A DNA stretch of 64,000 nt from contig NZ_BCXI01000029.1 in assembly GCF_001895025.1 (NCBI RefSeq), positions 1-64,000 of the forward strand. The letters are read 5' to 3'. The number at the start of each line of letters is the position of its first letter. Position 1 is the stretch's first letter. Shown here piece by piece: positions 1 through 9,053 of this stretch. Below the pieces are notes generated by a model. It worked only from the letters and a program-made list of their open reading frames with translations, was not told where the DNA came from and ran no database searches. A program made the position numbers and the translations under genes. The DNA comes from Rhodococcus zopfii NBRC 100606 = JCM 9919. Lineage in GTDB: Bacteria; Actinomycetota; Actinomycetes; Mycobacteriales; Mycobacteriaceae.

Positions 1-287
1 CGCCGCCACGTCCTGATCGACGGCGCCGAGTTGCTCCCGGACGGCGTTCGCGCGTCGGGCATCCGACGGGGACGGTCGGCGACGGGTGGGCGCCGTCGGT
101 TCGCAACGATGCGAAGTTTCCCGTTAGTATGGCAATCGATCCGATTTGCCCTTTTGGCGAACGGCATGCAGTTCGGGGCGTCCCTAGTTTCGGCGGTGTG
201 CCGCGCGCACAATGCGACCGTGTGCCCTGCACACACTTGCAAACCTGTTACACCCCGCCGCCAGGCCCGACCCCGACGGAGTGCCTT
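1..287. other. unassigned left edge and leader of mrp operon
   Basis: No gene can be assigned with confidence. The first 120 bases are open in one plus and one minus frame but show no recognisable domain; either could be the edge of a gene outside the window. A TAGTAT hexamer at 124-129 could be a -10 element for the mrp operon and would give a leader of about 150 nt. A GGAG at 277-280 is the ribosome binding site that decides the TTG start of mnhA. Confidence 0.35.
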
Positions 288-3125
288 TTGCTCGTCATAC
301 TCTTCGCCCACGCGGTGGCCGCACTGCTCGCGCCATCCCTGGTCAGAGTCATGGGGAGAAATGCTTTCCTGCCGTTGTCGCTGGTACCGCTCGGCGGTCT
401 GGGTTGGGTGCTGGCGAACTGGGGAACCGAGCGCACGCTCCACATCACCTGGGCCGCCACGGTGTCCATGGACATCGACATGCGTTTCGACTCGCTCGCC
501 GCGATCATGTCGGTGCTGGTCCTCGGGATCGGTGCCCTGATCCTGCTGTACTGCTCGCGCTACTTCAGCGACGACGAGCCGCGCCTCGGCATCTTCGCGG
601 CCGAGATGGTTGCGTTCGCCGGCGCGATGTTCGGCCTGGTCACCAGCGACAACATGCTCGTGCTCTACACCTTCTGGGAACTGACCACGATCCTGTCGTT
701 CCTGCTGGTCGGCCACTACGCGGAACGCGCGTCGAGTCGTCGAGCCGCGACGCAGGCCCTGCTGGTGACGACCGCCGGTGGTCTCGCGATGCTCGTCGGC
801 ATCATCATCCTCGGGCAACTGGCCGGCAGCTACAACCTGTCCGCGGTCATCGAGGCCGCCCCGGGCGGCTGGCTCGCCGGGGTCGGCCTCGTGCTGATGC
901 TCATCGGCGCGTTGTCGAAGTCCGCTGTCGTTCCGCTGCACTTCTGGCTGCCGGGAGCGATGGCCGCCCCGACACCGGTGTCCGGTTATCTGCATGCGGC
1001 GGCCATGGTCAAAGCCGGCATCTACCTGGTCGCGCGCCTCGCCCCGGCGTTCGCCGATGCGGCGCCCTGGCGACCGATCGTCATCACGCTCGGTCTGGCG
1101 TCGATGTTGCTGGCCGGGTGGCGTGCGTTCCGCGCGTTCGACCTGAAGCTGATCCTCGCGTTCGGCACCGTCAGCCAGCTCGGTTTCCTCACGATGCTGG
1201 TCGGTGTCGGCACCCGTGAGGCCGCGCTGGCCGGGATGACGATGGTCGTCGCCCACGCGATGTTCAAGGCGTGCCTGTTCATGGTGGTCGGCATCATCGA
1301 CCACTCCACCGGCACCCGCGACATTCGCAAGCTTGCTCATCTGGGCAAGCGGGCCCCGTATCTTGCGGCCGTGGCGATCCTCGCCGCAATGAGCATGGCC
1401 GGATTGCCCCCGCTGCTCGGGTTCGTCGGCAAGGAAACCGCACTCGAGTCGGTGCTGGTCGCGGACGTGCTGCCGGCGTGGGCCCGGATCGCGGCGATCA
1501 TCGCGATGGTGGCCGGCTCGATTCTGACCCTGGCCTACAGCATACGGTTCATCTGGGGCGCGTTCGGCCGCAAGCAGCTCAAGCGTCCCAGCCTCGCCGT
1601 CCAGAATTTCCACGCCCCCGGCCCGCTGCTGTTGTCGGCGCCGTCCGTGCTGGCCCTCGGCGGCCTGGCCGGCGGACTCGCCGCACCGTGGATCGATTCG
1701 CTGCTGAGCCCGTACGCCGACACCCTGCCTTCGAGCCTCGGCTCTCCGTATCATCTGGCGCTATGGCACGGGCTCACCCTGCCTCTGGGCCTGACCGGCA
1801 TCGTCGTGGCCGGCGGTGTCGCGATGTACCTGGCTCAGCGCACCGTGACGCGACTGCGGTTCGAGCATCCGCCACTCGGCAACGCCGACCGCATCTACGA
1901 CGCGACGCTGCGCGGCATGGACACCCTCTCGATGCGTCTCACCGGTGTCACCCAGCGCGGTTCGCTGCCGCTGACGCAGGCGACGATCCTCGTCAGCCTC
2001 GTGGTCCTGCCCTCGGTGCTGCTGCTCGTGTTCGGTCTCGACTCGGCACCTGCCACCCGCCTGTGGGACACCCCGTGGCAGGTCCCGGTCGTGCTGATCG
2101 TCTCGGCCGGAGCGCTGGCCGCGACCGTCCTGCGCAACCGTCTCGCCGGGGTCCTGGTCGTCGGTCTGACCGGTTACGGTCTCGGCGTCCTCTTCGCGCT
2201 GCACGGCGCTCCCGATCTCGCGCTCACCCAGTTCCTGGTGGAGACGGTGACACTCGTGGTGTTCGTGCTGGTGCTGCGCAAACTTCCCGCCGAGGCCGAC
2301 CCGTCCGCGAACGTCGGCAAACGCCTGCCCCGCGCTCTCCTCGGGATCGCCGTCGGTGTCGCCGTCACCGCGATCGGCGCATACGCGGTCGCGGCCCGCA
2401 GCACCGAGCCGATCTCGCTGCTGCTCCCGGACGCGGCCTACAACCTGGGCAACGGCAAGAACGTCGTGAACGTGCTGCTCGTCGATATCCGCGCATGGGA
2501 CACGATGGGCGAGATCTCCGTGCTGCTGGTCGCCGCAACCGGTGTCGCGAGCCTCGTGTTCCGCACCCGCCGGTTCGGGACGGCACCGCGCATCGCCGAC
2601 GCACCCGCTGCACAACTCGACGCCGCGAACGCAAGCACCGAGACGACGTGGCTGCGCGGCGGTGACTTCATCGATCCGCGGCATCGTTCGCTGATTCTCG
2701 AGGTGACCACCCGCCTGGTGTTCCCGACGATGATGATGCTGTCGGTCTACTTCTTCTTCGCCGGGCACAACGCCCCCGGCGGCGGCTTCGCGGGCGGTCT
2801 CGTCGCGGGCCTGGCCCTGGTGCTGCGGTACCTCGCCGGTGGACGGTACGAACTCGGCGAAGCCGTTCCGATCGACGCCGGCAAGATCCTCGGCCTGGGC
2901 CTGACGTTCTCGGCCGGCACCGCACTGGCGTCGCTGTTCCTGGGCGCCCCCGCGCTCTCGTCCGCGACGATCGAGGTCACGTTGCCGCTGCTCGGCCACA
3001 TCAAACTGGTCACCGCCATGTTCTTCGACCTCGGCGTGTACCTCATCGTGGTCGGCCTGGTCCTCGATGTGCTGCGCAGCCTCGGGGCCCGCCTCGACGC
3101 CGAGACGATCGGAGGTCCCCGGTGA
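288..3125 (+). CDS. mnhA: Na+/H+ antiporter subunit A (MrpA with fused MrpB domain)
   Basis: Large membrane subunit of the multisubunit Mrp cation/proton antiporter, which exports Na+ in exchange for H+ and supports pH and salt homeostasis. The 945-residue protein has an N-terminal run of about 14 hydrophobic helices of the NADH-quinone oxidoreductase type (proton_antipo_M region about 110-400), a DUF4040/MrpB-like middle (about 600-680), and a C-terminal MnhB domain beginning near residue 790 with the conserved stretch GHNAPGGGFAGGLVAG. This A+B fusion is usual in actinobacteria. The TTG at 288 is preferred because GGAG lies 7 nt upstream and the protein then starts directly in a membrane helix. 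An upstream ATG at 129 would add 53 non-family residues. It overlaps mnhC by 4 nt (GTGA). Confidence 0.93.
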   Translation: MLVILFAHAVAALLAPSLVRVMGRNAFLPLSLVPLGGLGWVLANWGTERTLHITWAATVSMDIDMRFDSLAAIMSVLVLGIGALILLYCSRYFSDDEPRLGIFAAEMVAFAGAMFGLVTSDNMLVLYTFWELTTILSFLLVGHYAERASSRRAATQALLVTTAGGLAMLVGIIILGQLAGSYNLSAVIEAAPGGWLAGVGLVLMLIGALSKSAVVPLHFWLPGAMAAPTPVSGYLHAAAMVKAGIYLVARLAPAFADAAPWRPIVITLGLASMLLAGWRAFRAFDLKLILAFGTVSQLGFLTMLVGVGTREAALAGMTMVVAHAMFKACLFMVVGIIDHSTGTRDIRKLAHLGKRAPYLAAVAILAAMSMAGLPPLLGFVGKETALESVLVADVLPAWARIAAIIAMVAGSILTLAYSIRFIWGAFGRKQLKRPSLAVQNFHAPGPLLLSAPSVLALGGLAGGLAAPWIDSLLSPYADTLPSSLGSPYHLALWHGLTLPLGLTGIVVAGGVAMYLAQRTVTRLRFEHPPLGNADRIYDATLRGMDTLSMRLTGVTQRGSLPLTQATILVSLVVLPSVLLLVFGLDSAPATRLWDTPWQVPVVLIVSAGALAATVLRNRLAGVLVVGLTGYGLGVLFALHGAPDLALTQFLVETVTLVVFVLVLRKLPAEADPSANVGKRLPRALLGIAVGVAVTAIGAYAVAARSTEPISLLLPDAAYNLGNGKNVVNVLLVDIRAWDTMGEISVLLVAATGVASLVFRTRRFGTAPRIADAPAAQLDAANASTETTWLRGGDFIDPRHRSLILEVTTRLVFPTMMMLSVYFFFAGHNAPGGGFAGGLVAGLALVLRYLAGGRYELGEAVPIDAGKILGLGLTFSAGTALASLFLGAPALSSATIEVTLPLLGHIKLVTAMFFDLGVYLIVVGLVLDVLRSLGARLDAETIGGPR

Positions 3126-3772
3126 ACAGCGCGAATCTGACCCTCCTCGCGGCTGTCGGGGTACTCAGCGCGACCGGTGTCTACCTGCTGCTCGAACGCA
3201 GCATCATCAAGATGCTGCTCGGCCTGCTGCTGATCGGCAACGGCATCAACCTGCTGATCCTGACCCTCGGTGGCCCCTCCGGCAGCGCGCCCATCGTCGG
3301 CAGTTCCAACGACCTGCACGAGGCCATGGCCGATCCGCTGGCACAAGCGATGATCCTCACCGCAATCGTCATCACGATGGGCATCGCGGCGTTCGTGCTG
3401 GCCCTGACCTACCGCTCCTACACCATCCGGGCACGCGACGAAGTCGAGAACGACCCCGAGGACACCAAGGTCTCGCGGCGCCGCGCCCCCGCGGATGCAC
3501 CGGACCGCGACCGGTCCGACGACCCGCTCACCGGCGAGCCCAGCAAGAGCGGCGACGCGTTCGACGCCGCGGGCAATCCGATCCCCCTCGAGGCACTGAC
3601 CAACATCGAGGACCTCGAAGCCTACGAGGACCTGCACGACGGCGACTTCGACGACGTGACCGACTCGGCGTACACCGAGGTGCACGCGGGCGGCGACGAG
3701 CCACGCGACGGGGACGGCCGGTCATCCCAGCGTGGCCGGGACGCCTCGTCACCGAAGGGAGACCGCCGATGA
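3122..3772 (+). CDS. mnhC: Na+/H+ antiporter subunit C
   Basis: NuoK-like small membrane subunit of the Mrp antiporter. The first 105 residues hold three hydrophobic helices with the family stretch LLGLLLIGNGINLLIL. The remaining roughly 110 residues form a hydrophilic, acidic, Asp/Glu/Arg-rich tail with no family match that I recognise. It is much longer than Firmicutes MrpC (about 110 residues). The GTG start overlaps the mnhA stop and the stop overlaps the mnhD ATG (ATGA), so translation is probably coupled along the operon. The tail could face the cytoplasm and mediate regulation, but this is a guess. Confidence 0.92.
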   Translation: MNSANLTLLAAVGVLSATGVYLLLERSIIKMLLGLLLIGNGINLLILTLGGPSGSAPIVGSSNDLHEAMADPLAQAMILTAIVITMGIAAFVLALTYRSYTIRARDEVENDPEDTKVSRRRAPADAPDRDRSDDPLTGEPSKSGDAFDAAGNPIPLEALTNIEDLEAYEDLHDGDFDDVTDSAYTEVHAGGDEPRDGDGRSSQRGRDASSPKGDRR

Positions 3773-5355
3773 CGCTGTCCGCGGCCGCACTGATCCCCCT
3801 GCCCGTCCTGATCCCCCTACTCGCCGCCGCAACGACCCTGATCCTCGGCCGGCGGCCCCGCGCGCAACGGTTCGTGACGGTGTCCGCGCTGACCGGGTCG
3901 CTGGTCGTGACGGCGCTGCTGTTGTACCTCGCCGACCGCGACGGCATCGCGGTGCTGCAGATCGGCGGCTGGGAGGCCCCGATGGGCATCTCGCTGGTCG
4001 TGGACCGGCTGGCCGCCCTGATGCTGGTGGTCTCGGCGATCGTGCTGCTCGCCGTCATGCTGTTCGCGGTCGGTCAGGGCATCCACGACGGCAACGAGCA
4101 GCAACCGGTGTCGATCTTCCTGCCCACCTATCTCGCCCTGACGGCGGGCGTGAACATCGCCTTCCTCGCCGGCGACCTGTTCAACCTGTTCGTCGGATTC
4201 GAGGTGCTGCTCGCCGCGTCGTTCGTGCTGTTGACGTTGGGTGCGAGCGCCGACCGCGTTCGTGCCGGCGTCTCGTACGTCATGGTGTCGATGGTGTCGT
4301 CGCTGATCTTCCTGATCGGCATGGCCTTCGCGTACGCCGCGACGGGCACCCTGAACCTGGCGCACATGGCCGTGCGGCTGGACGACGTGCCGTCCGGGAC
4401 CCGCGCCGCGATCTTCGGGGTGCTGCTCGTCGCGTTCGGTATCAAGGCGGCGGTGTTCCCGCTGTCGACGTGGTTGCCGGACTCCTACCCCACCGCGCCG
4501 GCCCCCGTCACCGCGGTGTTCGCGGGCCTGCTCACGAAGGTCGGCGTGTACGCCATCATCCGCGCGCACACGCTGCTGTTCCCCGGCGGTGAACTCGACA
4601 ATGTGCTGCTGATCGCAGGTCTGTTGACGATGCTGATCGGCATCCTCGGTGCCATCGCCCAGAACGACATCAAGCGTCTGCTCTCGTTCACCCTCGTCAG
4701 CCACATCGGGTACATGGTCTTCGGTGTGGCGCTGTCCACCCAGACCGGCATGACCGGCGCCGTGTACTACGTGGCGCACCACATCCTCGTGCAGACCACC
4801 TTGTTCCTCGTGGTCGGGCTGATCGAACGACAGGCCGGTTCGGCGTCGCTGCGCCGGCTCGGTGGTCTGGCCCTGGCCAGCCCGCTGCTGGCCGTCCTGT
4901 TCCTGATACCGGGACTGAATCTCGGCGGCATCCCGCCGTTCTCCGGGTTCATCGGCAAGATCGCGTTGCTGCAGGCCGGCGCCGAGGACGGGTCGGCGCT
5001 GGCATGGATGCTGGTCGCGGGCGGTACCGTCACGAGCCTGCTGACGCTGTACGTCATCGCGCGCGTCTGGTCGAAGGCGTTCTGGCGGGCCCGCGCCGAC
5101 GCCCCGGAAGGCGAGCTTGCCGATGTCGCCCCGTCGGCGCTGATCGACGAGTCTGCCGAGGACATCGCGTTCGACGACCGCGCCGATGTCGGCAAGATGC
5201 CGTTCGCGATGCTCGCCCCGACGGTCGGCCTGGTCGCGGTCGGCCTGGCACTGACGGTGTTCGCCGGGCCGCTGCTCGACATCAGCGAACGGGCAGCCGC
5301 GAACCTGCTGGATCGCTCGGTGTACATCGAGGCCGTGTTGGGAGGCCCGCGATGA
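3769..5355 (+). CDS. mnhD: Na+/H+ antiporter subunit D
   Basis: NuoM/NuoN-like proton-translocating subunit of the Mrp antiporter, 528 residues with about 14 transmembrane helices. It carries the proton_antipo_M region, including the conserved KAAVFPLSTWLPDSYPTAP segment near residue 225 and NDIKRLLSFTLVSHIGYM near residue 300. The ATG at 3769 overlaps the mnhC stop by 4 nt. Earlier in-frame starts would give a low-complexity Arg-rich extension unlike the family, so they are rejected. A soluble loop near residues 440-480 is rich in Asp and Glu. Confidence 0.93.
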   Translation: MTLSAAALIPLPVLIPLLAAATTLILGRRPRAQRFVTVSALTGSLVVTALLLYLADRDGIAVLQIGGWEAPMGISLVVDRLAALMLVVSAIVLLAVMLFAVGQGIHDGNEQQPVSIFLPTYLALTAGVNIAFLAGDLFNLFVGFEVLLAASFVLLTLGASADRVRAGVSYVMVSMVSSLIFLIGMAFAYAATGTLNLAHMAVRLDDVPSGTRAAIFGVLLVAFGIKAAVFPLSTWLPDSYPTAPAPVTAVFAGLLTKVGVYAIIRAHTLLFPGGELDNVLLIAGLLTMLIGILGAIAQNDIKRLLSFTLVSHIGYMVFGVALSTQTGMTGAVYYVAHHILVQTTLFLVVGLIERQAGSASLRRLGGLALASPLLAVLFLIPGLNLGGIPPFSGFIGKIALLQAGAEDGSALAWMLVAGGTVTSLLTLYVIARVWSKAFWRARADAPEGELADVAPSALIDESAEDIAFDDRADVGKMPFAMLAPTVGLVAVGLALTVFAGPLLDISERAAANLLDRSVYIEAVLGGPR

Positions 5356-5906
5356 CGATGAAACGGTCGAATGTTCTGCGGTTGTTCGTGCTGGGCTGGA
5401 TGACGCTCGTCTGGGTGCTGTTGTGGGGCAACATCACCGTCGCGAACGTCGCCGGGGGTGCACTCGTCGCCGTAGTCGTGTCGCTGGTACTGCCGCTGCC
5501 GCGGGTACCCGTCGAGGGTCGCGTGCACCTGGGGTCGGCTGCATATCTCGCGGTGGTGATCTTCGTCGAATCGATCCGGTCGACGATCGCAGTCGCGTGG
5601 CTTGCGATCCGGCCGTCCGCCCCTCCGGTGACGGGTGTGCTGCGCTGCCGGCTGACCATCAAATCCGACCTGGTGCTCACGCTGTGGACGGACATCATGA
5701 ACAACATTCCGGGCACCATGGTCCTCGAGATCGATCAGGTACGCCGGATCATGTACGTGCACGTGCTGGATGTGAGCACCGACCGCGCCGTCGCCGACTT
5801 CTATCGTTCGGCGCGGCGCATCGAACGGCTGCTCATCCACACATTCGAGCGGGACGTCGACTGGCAGCCCAGCGCGTGGAAGGGCTCCTCGGAGGGAAGG
5901 TCATGA
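5352..5906 (+). CDS. mnhE: Na+/H+ antiporter subunit E
   Basis: Mrp subunit E (MNHE family), 184 residues. It has two to three hydrophobic segments in the first 75 residues (WMTLVWVLLWGNITVANV and following) and then a soluble domain containing LVLTLWTDIMNNIPGTMVLE, typical of the family. The ATG at 5352 overlaps the mnhD stop, and the gene overlaps mnhF by 4 nt. E is needed for assembly and activity of the complex in other species. Confidence 0.9.
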   Translation: MTMKRSNVLRLFVLGWMTLVWVLLWGNITVANVAGGALVAVVVSLVLPLPRVPVEGRVHLGSAAYLAVVIFVESIRSTIAVAWLAIRPSAPPVTGVLRCRLTIKSDLVLTLWTDIMNNIPGTMVLEIDQVRRIMYVHVLDVSTDRAVADFYRSARRIERLLIHTFERDVDWQPSAWKGSSEGRS

Positions 5907-6163
5907 CGACGATATTGACGGTCAGCGGGGTTCTGCTGCTGATCTCCGCGTTGCTGATCACCATTCGGGTGCTGGCCGGTCCGACGTCGCTGGACCGCCT
6001 GGTCGCGGTGGACGCGATCCTCGCGATCGCGATGTGCGGATTGACCTTGTGGGCGGTGTACAGCCGGGACACGACGATCGCACCGGCGATCGTGGCGCTC
6101 GCGCTGGTCGGGTTCATCGGGTCGGTGTCGGTGGCTCGTTTCCGGGTGCGTGACGACCGATGA
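5903..6163 (+). CDS. mnhF: Na+/H+ antiporter subunit F
   Basis: Mrp subunit F (MrpF/PhaF family), 86 residues and three transmembrane helices. The family core GPTSLDRLVAVDAI is visible at about residues 29-42. The length matches the family. It starts with ATG after AGGGAAGG and overlaps both mnhE and mnhG by 4 nt, so all six cistrons form one translationally coupled operon. Confidence 0.92.
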   Translation: MTTILTVSGVLLLISALLITIRVLAGPTSLDRLVAVDAILAIAMCGLTLWAVYSRDTTIAPAIVALALVGFIGSVSVARFRVRDDR

Positions 6164-6498
6164 GCACAGCCATCGACGTCGTCGGCCACATCCTGATCCT
6201 CGTCGGGTCGGTCATCTCGCTGACCGCCGCGGTCGGCATCATCCGCTTCCGGGACACCCTCTCACGCATGCACCCGGCAACGAAACCGCAGGTCATCGGG
6301 CTGCTGTTCGTGCTGGGCGGCGCAATGCTGATCCTGCGCGGCAACATCGACATCTGGATGCTGGCGCTGGCCGGCATGTTCATGGTGCTCACCGCGCCGG
6401 TCATCGCGCATCGGATCGGACGCGTCGCCTATCGCGAGCAGCTCGGCCGCGACGGGCTCATCGATTCCGACGAAGAGTCGTGGCCCTCGGGCTCCTGA
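6160..6498 (+). CDS. mnhG: Na+/H+ antiporter subunit G
   Basis: Mrp subunit G (PhaG_MnhG_YufB family), 112 residues with three helices and the conserved stretch GIIRFRDTLSRMHPATKPQ at residues 27-45. It is the last gene of the operon. Its final 70 nt are antisense to the 3' end of the PAP2 gene on the other strand, so no room is left for a conventional intergenic terminator. Confidence 0.93.
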   Translation: MSTAIDVVGHILILVGSVISLTAAVGIIRFRDTLSRMHPATKPQVIGLLFVLGGAMLILRGNIDIWMLALAGMFMVLTAPVIAHRIGRVAYREQLGRDGLIDSDEESWPSGS

Positions 6499-7766
6499 GC
6501 GGGGAACGCCGTCCGGAAGGCGACGATCATCGCGACGAGTGAGGCGAGCAGCAGCGGCCCGGCGATCAGGGCGTGCTCGGCCATCACGGCCGGCAGATAT
6601 CGGTAGGCGGCGAGCTGCGCGACGACGAGCAGCGTGCCGCCGGCGACGAGCCGGATCCGGAACGGTCCCCAGCCGCGGTCCGGGTCACGTAGCGCCGATT
6701 CGAGGGTCAGGCACAGCACCGCGCCGGTCACCAGATCGACGCCGTAGTGGTAGCCGAAACCGAGGGTCGCGGCGAGGGTGCCCGCCAGCCAGACCGCGCC
6801 CATCCACCGCAACCATCTCGGGCCGCTGCGCGAATGCAGGAACAGGGCCGTCGCCCAGGCGGTGTGCAGGCTGGGCATGCAGTTGCGGGGGGTCGCGTCG
6901 TCGAACGGAACCGGCACGGGCTGCAGGTTCAGCGGCGCCCACGCGGGCCAGGCGTCGACGATCTGCCAGCCGTTGCCGCTGCCGCCGAAGGCGAACACCG
7001 GCCCGACCACGGGAAAGAGCACGTAACACAGCGGTCCGACGAGGCCGATCAGCAGGAACGTGCGCACGAGGTGATGCGCCGGCCACGGTCGGCCGCCACC
7101 GACGTTCCGCAACTGGTACACGGCGACGACGATCGCGGCGACGGGCAACTCGATGTACACCCAGTGCAGCACCGCGTAGGCGACGTCGCCGAACTCGTTC
7201 AGAACCTGCCCCGCCAGCCACGACGGGTTGCCGAGCGCATGATCGGCGAGCTGGACGTATTCGTCGAGTACCTCGGGGCCGGCGAGCACGGTGAGCTTCA
7301 GCCACGCGTCCCCGATCTTCACCGACAGCACCAGCAGCACACCGAGTCCGATCCCGCGGAGCGCACCGCGGCGGGCCTCGCCGGTCATCGTGGCCGCGGT
7401 GTAGAGGGCCAGCACAGCCAGCACGATCGTCGGCCCGTTGCCGACGGTGAACGGCCCGTCCGCCAGGAGTCGTTCGACGAGGAATGCCCCGTCGATCAGG
7501 GCCGCAGCACCGATCGCCAGCCAGCGATCGCGGGCGGTCAGCCCGACCATCGCCAGCACCAGACCCGCCCACGGCACCGATGCGGACTGCGGAACTCCCA
7601 CGACGTCACCGATCAGACCCGGCAGCGGCCCGGAGAATCCGGCATGCCGCGCGACGGCCTCGGCGATCAGGATCCCGGCGACCGCACCGGTGAGTGCGAA
7701 CGGCACGAACCAGTGCGCGCGCTGACGCCGTTCCTGTCCAGTGGGTGGGGATTCCATGACCGACAC
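6429..7766 (-). CDS. PAP2-superfamily integral membrane phosphatase or transferase
   Basis: 445-residue polytopic protein with about ten hydrophobic segments. The C-terminal half carries PAP2 signatures: NCMPSLHTAW (motif 2) followed by YHYGVDL (motif 3, His and Asp). Relatives include type-2 phosphatidate phosphatases and inositol-phosphoceramide-synthase-like enzymes that act on lipid phosphates at the membrane. The substrate cannot be told from sequence. The last 23 residues (Ser/Arg-rich) are encoded by DNA overlapping mnhG on the opposite strand and may not be functionally important. The adjacent gene upstream on this strand is the YbdK ligase, separated by 71 nt. Confidence 0.8.
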   Translation of the reverse strand: MSVMESPPTGQERRQRAHWFVPFALTGAVAGILIAEAVARHAGFSGPLPGLIGDVVGVPQSASVPWAGLVLAMVGLTARDRWLAIGAAALIDGAFLVERLLADGPFTVGNGPTIVLAVLALYTAATMTGEARRGALRGIGLGVLLVLSVKIGDAWLKLTVLAGPEVLDEYVQLADHALGNPSWLAGQVLNEFGDVAYAVLHWVYIELPVAAIVVAVYQLRNVGGGRPWPAHHLVRTFLLIGLVGPLCYVLFPVVGPVFAFGGSGNGWQIVDAWPAWAPLNLQPVPVPFDDATPRNCMPSLHTAWATALFLHSRSGPRWLRWMGAVWLAGTLAATLGFGYHYGVDLVTGAVLCLTLESALRDPDRGWGPFRIRLVAGGTLLVVAQLAAYRYLPAVMAEHALIAGPLLLASLVAMIVAFRTAFPAQEPEGHDSSSESMSPSRPSCSR

Positions 7767-7837
7767 CCGATGATGGTAAACGGGTGGTGAACGCGGACCG
7801 AATCATCGGTCGTCGAACGCGGGCGGGCTACCCGCCG

Positions 7838-8959
7838 TCAGTGACGCAGCTCGTCCACCAGCGAATCGACGACCGCACCGAGGTCGCCGCCGGTAGCCTC
7901 CGCGACACGGCGTTGACGCTGATAGGAAGCTCCCCGGACGGGGATGTCGGCAACCTTCGCCAGTTCGTCGGCGCAGCCCAGACGCACCGCTGTCGGCGTC
8001 AGCTGCTCGAGCAGGTCGTGCAGGTCGTCCGTGACGAGCCTCTCGTTGCAGACCGGGTCGAGGATCACCTCGGCGTCGAGCCCGTACCGCGCGGCCCGCC
8101 ACTTGTTCTCCTTGACATGCCACGGCTGGAGCGTCGGCAATTCCTCACCGCGTTCGAGGCATTCGTCGAAGTACACGACGAGGGAGTGAACGAGGGCGAC
8201 GAGGGCGGCGAGTTCACCGCGGTTCGTGATGCCGTCGAACACGCGGACCTCGAGGGTTCCCCACTTCGGTGCGGGCCGGATGTCCCAGTGCATTCCGCCG
8301 GGCTTGCTGATGACACCCGATTTGAGCTGGTCCTCGATGAACGATTCGTACTGCGCCCAGTTCGCGAAGTGGTAGGGCAGTCCCGCGGTGGGCAACTGCT
8401 GGAACATCAGCGCCCGGTTGCTCGCGTAACCGGTGTCGAGTCCGGCCCAGATCGGCGACGAGGCGGACAACGCCAGCAGATGCGGGTACTTCACGAGCAT
8501 CGCGTTGAGGATCGGGATGACCTTCTCCGCCGATGAGATGCCGACGTGGACGTGCACGCCCCAGATGAGCATCTGGCGCCCCCACCACCGGGTCCGGTCG
8601 ATCATCTCGTTGTAGTCCGGGCTGCAGGTCACCACCTGATCGGACCACTGCGCGAACGGGTGGGTGCCGGCGCACATCAGGTCCACCCCGAGCGGGTCCG
8701 CGGCGGCCCGCAGCAGATCGAGCGACTCGGACAGGTCGTCGACGGCCTCGGCTACCGTGTCGTGCACGTCGGTGACCAGCTCGACGGTGTTGCGCAGGAA
8801 TTCCTTGGTCAGTCGCGGAGTATGCCCGGCCCTGGCCTCGACCGCGTCGAAGACGACCGCAGCGGTGTTCGACAGATCCCGCGTCGACTTGTCGACCAGC
8901 GCGATCTCCCACTCCACGCCGAGGGTGGGTCGCGGCGAACCGGGGAACTCAACAGACAC
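7838..8959 (-). CDS. YbdK-type carboxylate-amine ligase (glutamate-cysteine ligase family 2)
   Basis: 373-residue ATP-dependent carboxylate-amine ligase, homologous to E. coli YbdK and to M. tuberculosis Rv0433. The GCS2 fold is marked by LGVEWEIALVD near the N-terminus (glutamate and metal site), NTVELVTDVH at about 58-67, the histidine-rich region ending in GVHVHVGI around residue 140, and DIRPAPKWGTLEVRVFD near 225. In vitro such proteins show weak gamma-glutamylcysteine ligase activity, but mycothiol producers do not make glutathione, so the true product is unknown. In mycobacteria the gene also sits beside sodC, as here. Confidence 0.87.
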   Translation of the reverse strand: MSVEFPGSPRPTLGVEWEIALVDKSTRDLSNTAAVVFDAVEARAGHTPRLTKEFLRNTVELVTDVHDTVAEAVDDLSESLDLLRAAADPLGVDLMCAGTHPFAQWSDQVVTCSPDYNEMIDRTRWWGRQMLIWGVHVHVGISSAEKVIPILNAMLVKYPHLLALSASSPIWAGLDTGYASNRALMFQQLPTAGLPYHFANWAQYESFIEDQLKSGVISKPGGMHWDIRPAPKWGTLEVRVFDGITNRGELAALVALVHSLVVYFDECLERGEELPTLQPWHVKENKWRAARYGLDAEVILDPVCNERLVTDDLHDLLEQLTPTAVRLGCADELAKVADIPVRGASYQRQRRVAEATGGDLGAVVDSLVDELRH

Positions 8960-9053
8960 ACCCCGAATCCAACCACAGCGCCCCGGCGACCGGCACTCGG
9001 TCGCGGGGGCGCTGTGAGGGGCTGTGCTGTGAAACGTGTTACGCGGGCGCCGA

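Noticed and set aside
1-287. Open reading frame from position 31 as a separate gene
   Set aside because: It overlaps the mnhA start, has no family features, and its composition resembles an out-of-frame reading.
1761-2999. 412-codon minus-strand open frame inside mnhA
   Set aside because: Gln/Arg/Asp/Glu-rich translation with no family features, fully antisense to a well supported gene; a GC-skew artefact.
7784-8536. 250-codon plus-strand frame opposite the YbdK-type ligase gene
   Set aside because: Shadow of a clear minus-strand gene with family motifs; no independent signals.
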